Source: Acetobacteraceae bacterium (GTDB lineage: Bacteria > Pseudomonadota > Alphaproteobacteria > Acetobacterales > Acetobacteraceae). From it: 6,942 nt of DNA. Position 1 is the first letter of the stretch. Each line of letters starts with the position of its first letter. Location of the stretch: assembly GCA_027323595.1 (NCBI GenBank), contig DAHWBL010000368.1, positions 1 through 6,942 on the forward strand, written 5' to 3'. The translations under genes and the position numbers were made by a program. Of the stretch, positions 1-5,115 are shown in pieces. Under the pieces are notes generated by a model, which made no database searches, was not told the DNA's origin, and saw nothing but the letters and a program-made list of their open reading frames with translations.

Positions 1-497
1 AGCAGGTTTTGATTGCCAGAGGCCTCGCACACCGCGCATGTGAAGGCGAAACCGATGCCATGATGCGCCTCGACATCCCCGCGCATGGTGGCGCCATGCA
101 TCTCCTTCAAAATCGGGGCAACCCGTTGCGCGAACCCACCGCCGGCACGCCGCGCAGCGAGCTCGGCGGCAAGCTCGAACAGCCCAAGTCGCATTTCAAA
201 CAGATTCTGCATCTCGATCGCCGAAATCTCGATCACGCAAACCCCGCGCCGCTCCTGCCGCGTCACCAGCCCATCAGCCGCCAGCACCTGCAAGGCTTCA
301 CGAATGGGCCCGTTGGAAACAGCAAACTCCTGCTGCAACGCAACCTCGCGCAGCCGCGTTCCGGGTGTATAGGCACCCGACATGATCCGCTCGCGCAACA
401 CCGTCGCCAGCGAGGCGGCCAACGGCGCGCGCGGATCGCATAGCGGCCCCTGCGCCCAGTCACGCCGTTGCGAACGCGGCTCAGCCACCCGGTCCAT
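1..497 (-). CDS. GntR-family transcriptional regulator, FCD (FadR-type) subfamily, partial
   Basis: This is the N-terminal 165 residues of a DNA-binding regulator; the C-terminus lies beyond the left edge. Residues about 25-90 form a winged helix-turn-helix typical of GntR proteins: an RERIMSGAYTPGTRLRE segment (36-51), then VSNGPIREALQVL (60-72) as the recognition helix region, then DGLVTR and the wing. From about residue 92 an all-helical FCD ligand-binding domain begins, ending here at CEASGN (157-162). The start is ATG at 497, whose A is shared with the stop of the upstream 103-codon gene (TGATG), which implies translational coupling. Family knowledge: FCD regulators usually repress nearby catabolic operons and release DNA on binding an organic acid. 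The position next to oxygenase and transport genes suggests it controls this cluster, but that is inference. By-eye comparison suggests the first pair of metal ligands of the FCD domain is missing (G and T where D and H are usual). Confidence 0.93.
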   Translation of the reverse strand, partial: MDRVAEPRSQRRDWAQGPLCDPRAPLAASLATVLRERIMSGAYTPGTRLREVALQQEFAVSNGPIREALQVLAADGLVTRQERRGVCVIEISAIEMQNLFEMRLGLFELAAELAARRAGGGFAQRVAPILKEMHGATMRGDVEAHHGIGFAFTCAVCEASGNQNL

Positions 498-808
498 CAC
501 CCACCAGACCACACGATATGCGCCCGGATTTCACCGCTTTGCGGATCAACCCATCCATGCGGCCGCGCCTTGTCGATCATCGCGTCAAATCCACTTTGCC
601 ATACGCCATCACCGGCAACCAACGGGTCGGCACGCAGCGCCGAGGGCAACACCCAACCATGCAGCCCATCATCGACACGCGCGATCCCGACCAGCGCCGT
701 CCGCAGCATCTTCCAATCCTCGATTTCCTGATCGACAACAATCTTGAACTCGCGGAAATTATGATGATCCTGAAGCCGCGCTCGCCCACCACTGACCCGA
801 ATGAACAT
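497..808 (-). CDS. Small conserved-looking protein of unknown function (103 aa)
   Basis: I do not recognise this family. From ATG at 808 the product has 103 residues, starting MFIRVSGG, with no signal peptide or membrane segment, so it is probably cytosolic. Visible features are a polar DHHNFREFKIVVD segment (14-26), a central part with alternating hydrophobic residues, and a C-terminal ARPHGWVDPQSGEIRAHIVW segment (81-100) that reads like two short beta strands around a turn. The reading frame is open upstream to about 913, but no standard start with a good ribosome site lies in frame there. The best ribosome site in the region (AGGGAG at about 881-876) serves ATG 870 in another frame. The stop overlaps the start of the GntR gene, and the start overlaps the stop of the 20-codon ORF upstream. 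Co-translation with the regulator suggests a linked role, perhaps in sensing or in the pathway itself. A frameshifted gene of about 124 codons starting at 870 is an alternative. Confidence 0.7.
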   Translation of the reverse strand: MFIRVSGGRARLQDHHNFREFKIVVDQEIEDWKMLRTALVGIARVDDGLHGWVLPSALRADPLVAGDGVWQSGFDAMIDKARPHGWVDPQSGEIRAHIVWSGG

Positions 809-870
809 CAGGCGCGCCCCGCCGGCGCCGCGCGCATGAACAACCTCGTTTCGTCCCGGAATTCGATCAT
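808..870 (-). CDS. Possible 20-codon leader ORF, or the displaced 5' end of the next gene
   Basis: ATG at 870 is preceded by a strong Shine-Dalgarno sequence (AGGGAG about 5 nt upstream) and opens a 20-codon frame, MIEFRDETRLF..., ending in TGA at 810-808. That stop shares its A with the ATG of the 103-codon gene. It is either a translated leader coupled to the downstream gene, or the true N-terminus of that gene put out of frame by one base within the very GC-rich stretch at about 811-832. Such a change could be a real mutation, programmed frameshifting or a sequencing error. The good ribosome site is direct evidence that ribosomes can load here; which explanation holds is undecided. Confidence 0.45.
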   Translation of the reverse strand: MIEFRDETRLFMRAAPAGRA

Positions 871-914
871 TTTCGCTCCCTTGCACCCTATCTGAGCCGG
901 CTGCCACGCCCAAC

Positions 915-928
915 GCAAGTGCCGTTGC
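915..928. promoter_or_regulatory. Candidate operator half-sites GCAA-N6-TTGC at the cupin promoter
   Basis: GCAA (915-918) and TTGC (925-928) form a short inverted repeat with a 6-base spacer, and the right arm overlaps the predicted -35 box. A dimeric regulator such as the adjacent GntR protein could bind here. Four-base arms are common by chance, so support is weak. Confidence 0.25.
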
Positions 929-953
929 CAGTTTTCGCCATCGGACTTAGATT
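925..953 (+). promoter_or_regulatory. Predicted sigma70-type promoter for the cupin gene
   Basis: TTGCCA (925-930, 5 of 6 matches to the -35 consensus) is followed after exactly 17 bases by TAGATT (948-953, 4 of 6 matches to the -10 consensus). The stretch just downstream is the most AT-rich in this gap. A start near 960 would leave a leader of about 20 bases holding the AAGGA ribosome site at 971-975. Confidence 0.5.
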
Positions 954-979
954 TTCAAAAGAAACTGCAAAAGGAACGC

Positions 980-1522
980 ATGATGCAAACCCGCCGCGTC
1001 GTCACCGGCCATGATGAAACCGGCAAGGCGGTCGTTCTGTTTGACGGCCCGGCCACCAACACCCGCCGCCGGGCCTTCGCGGGCACCACCAGCACCCTGC
1101 TCTGGATCACCGACGGCGCGCCCGCCGACATCGAGAGCGTGAACGACCAGGCCGACCGCACCATCGCCACCGCCCCGCCGCCAGGCGGCAGCATTTTGCG
1201 CATCGTCGATTTCACCCCGCTCACGCCCCAGATGGAGGCGGTCACCCAGGAAGACGTCGCGCGCGAACTCGGCGTCAGTCATCATGGCACTCCCGGCCGA
1301 CACCCGTTCGAACACCGCACCCGCAGCATCGATTACGCCATCGTGCTGAGCGGCGAAATCGACATGCTTCTCGATGACAGCAGCGTCCATCTCACCCAGG
1401 GCGATATCCTGATCCAGCAGGGCACCAACCACACATGGCTCAACCGCGGCACCGAGCCGTGCCGCATCGTCTTCGTGCTGATCGACGCCGCCGAACCGAA
1501 GGCCTGGTCAAAACGCGGCTGA
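980..1522 (+). CDS. Cupin-domain protein (180 aa)
   Basis: This encodes a soluble single-domain cupin with a long N-terminal extension. The N-terminus (RRVVTGHDETGKAVV, 5-19) is typical of a group of cupins found in catabolic clusters. The barrel is at about residues 100-170. Motif 1 is represented by HPFEHRTRSIDYAIVLSGE (108-126), with H112 and D118 as likely metal ligands. Motif 2 is GDILIQQGTNHTWLN (141-155), with H151 as the probable third ligand and Q in place of the usual proline. Cupins of this type may be dioxygenases, isomerases or ligand-binding proteins; the sequence does not say which. AAGGA at 971-975 lies 4 nt before ATG 980 and 7 nt before ATG 983, so translation may begin at the second Met. 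The gene is divergent from the regulator unit and converges with the next gene, so it is probably transcribed alone from the promoter at 925-953. Confidence 0.9.
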   Translation: MMQTRRVVTGHDETGKAVVLFDGPATNTRRRAFAGTTSTLLWITDGAPADIESVNDQADRTIATAPPPGGSILRIVDFTPLTPQMEAVTQEDVARELGVSHHGTPGRHPFEHRTRSIDYAIVLSGEIDMLLDDSSVHLTQGDILIQQGTNHTWLNRGTEPCRIVFVLIDAAEPKAWSKRG

Positions 1523-1526
1523 CCGA

Positions 1527-2696
1527 TCACGGCCCGACCGGGTCCGCCGGAACCTGGTGATAAACCCCGATGATCACGTTACGCACCAACCCATCCACCC
1601 GGCGAAACTCACGCACGTAGACGTCCTGCGTGATGTCGCGGGTCGTCGCGCCAATGCTCACCCGCCCGCGCGGGCTCAACCAGCTTTGTCCCTTCATCGC
1701 CGCGACCATCGCATCGCCGTCGCTGTTCCCCCCGGTCGTGCCCAGCGCCAGCGCAATCAGATTCATCGCGTCATAGCCGGCAACGCTTTGAATATCCGGA
1801 GCAGCACCATCGGCCTGCCGGCGATATGCACTGACGAAGGCCAGATTTTCCGGCGTATCGATCACCGATGTATAGGCCTGCGCCGAATTCGTGCCCAGCG
1901 CGAACGACGCATCCCCATGCGCGATCACCTCCTCGGGAACGATGTCGCCGGCACCAAGAAATTTGATGCCGTCACGCAACATCCCACGCGACGTATATTG
2001 CCGGATCATCACCCCGCCCGGCCCCTCGGGCTGAAACACCATCACCGCCTGGGGTCTGGCATCGCGCGCCCGCTGGAGATAGGCGGAAAAATCCGACGTA
2101 TCGACCGGGGTGCGCAGCGACGCCAAAATCTCCCCGCCCTGCGCACGAAACGCCCGAACGAACCCCGCTTCGGTATCATGCCCCGGCGTATAATCGGCAA
2201 CCAGCGTGACCACCCTGGCGATCCCCTGCGCGTGCGCCCACTGCGCCAAAGCATAAGCCACCTGCGGCAAGGTTTCGAACACCCGCACCGCGAACGGCGA
2301 CATGCCGGTGATATCGCGCGCCCCCACGCCGGTCATCAGCATCGGCACCCGCGCCTGCGTGGCAATCGGCGCCGCGGCCGCCCCCATCGGGGTCAGCCCA
2401 TAGCCGGCCAGAACCGAAACCTTGTCGTTGAGCACAAGCTCCTGCGACAGCCGCCGCGCCATCGCGGGATTTGCGGTGTCATCGCGCACGACAAGCTCGA
2501 TCCGCCGCCCCGCCACCACCGGATCATGCGTCGCAAGCCAGGTCTGCATTCCAGCCAAGGCCTGCAATCCGGCCAGCGAAAACGGCCCGGTGAGCGGCAG
2601 CACCACACCAACCTTCAGCACGCCCTGCGCCATCGCCGGCAAGGCCGCGAACATGCCCAAAATCACCAGCGTCGCTCGCGTGAATTTGCCCATCAT
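1527..2696 (-). CDS. ABC transporter periplasmic binding protein, Leu/Ile/Val type (389 aa)
   Basis: This is a solute-binding protein of the branched-chain amino acid/amide class (Peripla_BP_6, type I fold). Residues 1-23 form a Sec signal peptide: MMGKFTR, a hydrophobic core (ATLVILGMFAALP), then an AMA cleavage site before Q24. The mature start, VLKVGVVLPLTGPFSLAG (26-43), is diagnostic of the family. It continues with RIELVVRDDTANPAMA (65-80) and VSVLAGYGLTPMGAAAAPIA (93-112). Full length is usual for the family and I see no cysteine. Members bind amino acids, amides, urea or aromatic acids, so the ligand cannot be inferred. Two adjacent ATGs (2696, 2693) follow a GGGGG run; the second has the better spacing. 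It lies 15 bases after the FAD hydroxylase stop on the same strand, so the two are probably one operon. No permease or ATPase gene is in the window. Confidence 0.95.
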   Translation of the reverse strand: MMGKFTRATLVILGMFAALPAMAQGVLKVGVVLPLTGPFSLAGLQALAGMQTWLATHDPVVAGRRIELVVRDDTANPAMARRLSQELVLNDKVSVLAGYGLTPMGAAAAPIATQARVPMLMTGVGARDITGMSPFAVRVFETLPQVAYALAQWAHAQGIARVVTLVADYTPGHDTEAGFVRAFRAQGGEILASLRTPVDTSDFSAYLQRARDARPQAVMVFQPEGPGGVMIRQYTSRGMLRDGIKFLGAGDIVPEEVIAHGDASFALGTNSAQAYTSVIDTPENLAFVSAYRRQADGAAPDIQSVAGYDAMNLIALALGTTGGNSDGDAMVAAMKGQSWLSPRGRVSIGATTRDITQDVYVREFRRVDGLVRNVIIGVYHQVPADPVGP

Positions 2697-2711
2697 CCCC
2701 CACCCACGCTT

Positions 2712-3890
2712 TCAGATCGGCGCCACCGCAACGTCGCTGCGCAAATCCTGCCCGGTCATCGCGTCATGCCGAAAAATCCACCCACGATCGAGCGGCGGCG
2801 GCGGCGGCACCAGCTTGTTGTTGAGAAACTGCTGCCGCGCCTGCAACTGCACGCGGCCCGCACGCGGCGCCCGCTCGCGGTCATAATTTGAAAGTCCGTC
2901 GCCCGCGTCACCAGCTTCCGCCAAACACCGCGCCAAGGCCGCACCGTCCTCAAGCGCCATCGCGGCACCTTGCGCGAGGGTCGGCATCATCGGGTGCGCC
3001 GCGTCTCCAAGCACCCCGACACGCCCCACGCTCCACGCCGTCAACGGATCGCGGTCATAAATGCCCCATTTGAAACAAGGCCCGACCGCGGCGAGCATGT
3101 CCAGAAGTGCCGGGTTCCAGCCTTCATACGCCGCAAGCAACTCGTAAACGCTGCTCGGCGCGGACCAGGATTCCTCGACCCACTCGTCGGTGACATGTCC
3201 GGCAAAGATGTTCCACAATTCACCGCCACGGATCGGATAGCAGATCACATGGCCGTTCGGCCCGATCCAGCCAACATAATCGCGCGTATCGATCGCCACC
3301 GTCCCGCCCGGACCAACCATGCGCGGAACCTTCGCGATCGGCACCATGCAGCGCCAGGCCATCTGGCCGGTGAAGCGTGGCGCATCGGCCCCGAACAACG
3401 CGCCGCGAACCGCCGAGTGGATGCCATCGGCACCCACCACGATATCGCCTTCGACCTCGCTGCCATCAGCGAACCTCGCCACCGCCACGGCTCCATGCGT
3501 CGCCGCGCCGACACACATCCGCCCCAGATGGATCGCGCCCGCGGGCAACAGGCCCGCCAGCAACCCATGCACATCGGCCCGATGCGCCGTCAAATATCGA
3601 TCACCAAACGCCGCACCGGTAATCCGCGCGAGCGGCTCACGATAGCGCAGCCCTGCATCGTCCCAACGCAGCGACAAAATCTCCCGCGGTTCACCCGACA
3701 GCGGCAGCAGAGCATCGAGAATCCCAAGCCCGCGCAACACTTTCACCGCATTAGGCCCAAGCTGGAGCCCCGCGCCAACCTCGCCGAGCCTGTCAGCGCG
3801 CTCATGCACCTCCACCTCGATGCCGCGCTGGGCCAATGCCACCGCCGCCGCCAGCCCGCCAATACCGGCACCGATCACCACCACCCGCAT
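2712..3890 (-). CDS. FAD-dependent aromatic hydroxylase, salicylate / 6-hydroxynicotinate type (group A)
   Basis: This is a single-component flavin monooxygenase expected to hydroxylate an activated aromatic ring using NAD(P)H and O2 in the cytosol. From ATG 3890 it has 392 residues. The Rossmann fingerprint VVVIGAGIGGLAAA (3-16) binds the ADP part of FAD and ends at E30. The DG motif VVGADGIHSAVR (151-162) and the GD motif VGVLGDAAHPMMPTLAQGAAMALEDG (291-316) follow, and a C-terminal WIFRHDA (371-377) resembles the tail of salicylate and 6-hydroxynicotinate monooxygenases. A run of five prolines (362-366) sits near the end. The frame is open to GTG 3914 and ATG 3911, but these have no ribosome site. 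GGAGG at 3906-3902 favours ATG 3890, although with a long 11-nt spacer. The gene leads the operon with the binding protein downstream and is divergent from the 4060 gene. FAD-dependent urate hydroxylase is a related alternative, but the overall pattern fits phenolic or hydroxypyridine acid substrates better. Confidence 0.93.
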   Translation of the reverse strand: MRVVVIGAGIGGLAAAVALAQRGIEVEVHERADRLGEVGAGLQLGPNAVKVLRGLGILDALLPLSGEPREILSLRWDDAGLRYREPLARITGAAFGDRYLTAHRADVHGLLAGLLPAGAIHLGRMCVGAATHGAVAVARFADGSEVEGDIVVGADGIHSAVRGALFGADAPRFTGQMAWRCMVPIAKVPRMVGPGGTVAIDTRDYVGWIGPNGHVICYPIRGGELWNIFAGHVTDEWVEESWSAPSSVYELLAAYEGWNPALLDMLAAVGPCFKWGIYDRDPLTAWSVGRVGVLGDAAHPMMPTLAQGAAMALEDGAALARCLAEAGDAGDGLSNYDRERAPRAGRVQLQARQQFLNNKLVPPPPPLDRGWIFRHDAMTGQDLRSDVAVAPI

Positions 3891-4059
3891 CCGCCCGCTT
3901 TCCTCCACCATCACAAATCGTTGCGACGCAGCCTACACACCCCCACGGGCAACTCCAAACCGTGACATGGCGCGACATCGCTTGCCTGACACTGCAAGGC
4001 GCGTCACTCTGCACGAAGCGCCACAACCATCAAATTCGCACCCAGGGGAGAGACATGCG
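3891..4059. promoter_or_regulatory. Divergent intergenic control region
   Basis: This 169-base gap must hold promoters for both the FAD hydroxylase operon (leftward) and the second binding-protein operon (rightward). A weak leftward candidate is TTGGAG (3958-3953), 17 bases, TAGGCT (3935-3930). Rightward, TTGCCT (3982-3987) has no convincing -10 box. A nested imperfect inverted repeat at 3962-4007 is the most structured element and is listed separately. No gene is visible. Confidence 0.6.
3962..4007. repeat. Nested imperfect inverted repeat, possible operator
   Basis: Three arm pairs are nested: CTTGC (3981-3985) with GCAAG (3994-3998), CGCG (3971-3974) with CGCG (4000-4003), and GTGAC (3962-3966) with GTCAC (4003-4007). 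The last two pairs share base 4003. The left side has extra bases between arms, so it is asymmetric. It lies mid-gap between two divergent operons, where a shared operator would be expected. Without comparison to relatives it may be chance. Confidence 0.35.
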
Positions 4060-4063
4060 GTGA
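4044..4063 (+). promoter_or_regulatory. Ribosome site plus two-codon mini-ORF at the start of the second binding-protein gene
   Basis: A strong Shine-Dalgarno sequence (AGGGGAG, 4044-4050) is followed first by ATG-CGG-TGA (4055-4063), a two-codon ORF, and then by the GTG start at 4060, whose last two bases lie within that stop. The site therefore serves either a minigene followed by re-initiation, or the GTG directly with a 9-nt spacer. The conserved frame of the protein requires the GTG. Confidence 0.6.
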
Positions 4064-5091
4064 GCGCCGAGCCAACCAATCCGCAGCGCCGTCGCCTCGG
4101 CGCCATCGCCGCGGCCGCGCTCGCCGCGCGCATCGCGCCCGCGCGCGCCACCTCGCCCATCCGCGTCGGCACCACCAACTCGCTCAGCGACGTGATGATC
4201 TTCATCGCCGACAAAAAATCGTATTTTCGCGATGAAGCACTCGACATCGCCATGACCGCGTTCAACTCCGCCGCCAACATGGTTCCACCGCTTGGCGCCG
4301 GCCAGCTCGATGTCGGCGCCGGCTCCGCATCCGCCGGGCTCTATAATGCCGCCGCCCGCGGCATCCGTACTCGCATCGTCGCGGACAAGGCATCGTCACA
4401 ACCCGGCTACCCGGCCAACAAGCTTCTCGTCCGCCCAGATCTGCTCGCCAACGGCCGCTTCACCGGGCCGGCTTCGCTCAAAGGCATGAAAATCGCCATG
4501 AACGGCCAGGGTGTGAGCAACACCTCCACGCTCAACACCCTGCTGACCTCCGTTGGACTTTCCTATGACGACGTCAACACCGTCGACATGTCATTTCCCG
4601 ATCATCTGATCGCATTGCAGAACCGATCCGTCGATGCCTCGGTCACCACCGAACCCACCGCCACCGCCGCGGTGCGCGCCGGCGCGGGCGTTGCGGTCAC
4701 CAGCGATGACGTGATCGATCCGGGTCATCAGATCGCGGTCCTGCTCTATTCGGACGAATTCTCCCAGCGCCCGGATACCGCCACACGCTTCATGCGCGCC
4801 TATCTGCGAGCGGTCCGATTTTACAACGACGCTTTGCAGGACGGCAAACTGGCCGGAAAGACCGCCGGCGAGGTGATCGACATCATCACCGAATACACCC
4901 CGCTCAAAAGCCGCGCGGTGCTCGCCGCCATCACCCCCACCGGGTGCGATCCCACCGGACAGGTGAACGCCGCCAGCCTGCAACGCGATCTTGATTTCTA
5001 CCACGCGCGCGGGCTGGTGCCGACAAAGCCAAAGCTGGATAATATGATCGACCGGCAATTCATCAATTCTGCCACCAGAGCACAGCCATGA
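4060..5091 (+). CDS. ABC-type substrate-binding protein, NMT1/TauA (THI5-like) family, Tat-like signal (343 aa)
   Basis: This is a periplasmic solute-binding protein of the class that serves taurine, aliphatic sulfonate, nitrate-type and pyrimidine or aromatic acid transporters. Residues 1-30 form an export signal with three consecutive arginines (PQRRRLGAIAAAALAA) and an ARA cleavage site, suggesting Tat export of a folded protein. The mature protein opens with PIRVGTTNSLSDVMIFIADK (33-52) and continues with MVPPLGAGQLDVGAGSAS (74-91) and LKGMKIAMNGQGVSN, the usual family layout of early strand, helix and hinge. The start is GTG at 4060: the frame continues upstream to 3820, but that part is arginine- and proline-rich and overlaps the divergent gene. 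The RutA-like monooxygenase gene begins 24 bases after its stop, so they probably form one operon and the ligand may be that enzyme's precursor. No transporter partner is visible. Role confident, ligand unknown. Confidence 0.92.
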   Translation: MSAEPTNPQRRRLGAIAAAALAARIAPARATSPIRVGTTNSLSDVMIFIADKKSYFRDEALDIAMTAFNSAANMVPPLGAGQLDVGAGSASAGLYNAAARGIRTRIVADKASSQPGYPANKLLVRPDLLANGRFTGPASLKGMKIAMNGQGVSNTSTLNTLLTSVGLSYDDVNTVDMSFPDHLIALQNRSVDASVTTEPTATAAVRAGAGVAVTSDDVIDPGHQIAVLLYSDEFSQRPDTATRFMRAYLRAVRFYNDALQDGKLAGKTAGEVIDIITEYTPLKSRAVLAAITPTGCDPTGQVNAASLQRDLDFYHARGLVPTKPKLDNMIDRQFINSATRAQP

Positions 5092-5103
5092 ATCACGATG
5101 CCC

Positions 5104-5110
5104 CGGAGAG
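5104..5110 (+). promoter_or_regulatory. Ribosome binding site deciding the start of the RutA-like gene
   Basis: CGGAGAG at 5104-5110 lies 5 nt before ATG 5116 and so supports that start. The upstream in-frame ATG at 5098 has no comparable site. Confidence 0.65.
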
Positions 5111-5115
5111 ATGCC

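Noticed and set aside
518..895. Plus-strand open frames of 87-125 codons across the small unknown gene
   Set aside because: They have no ribosome site and biased composition. The minus-strand frame is supported by overlaps with the regulator start, although confidence in this small region is lower than elsewhere.
1523..1545. Possible terminator hairpin around CCCGACCGGG
   Set aside because: The stem is short, there is no T run, and it lies within the coding end of the binding-protein gene.
2790..2810. CGG-repeat tract
   Set aside because: It encodes the proline run near the C-terminus of the FAD hydroxylase and keeps frame. It is a short simple repeat without other support.
1557..2891. A 444-codon plus-strand open frame opposite the binding protein and hydroxylase
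   Set aside because: It is very rich in His, Arg and Pro, shows no family motif, and lies antisense to two clearly recognised genes. It is a by-product of high GC.
2970..3965. A 331-codon plus-strand open frame opposite the FAD hydroxylase
   Set aside because: Its Arg/His/Pro-rich composition and lack of motifs mark it as the shadow of the hydroxylase gene.
964..3997. The heptamer ACTGCAA present in both divergent gaps (964-970 and 3991-3997)
   Set aside because: A shared 7-mer between gaps of about 110 and 170 bases is expected about once by chance.
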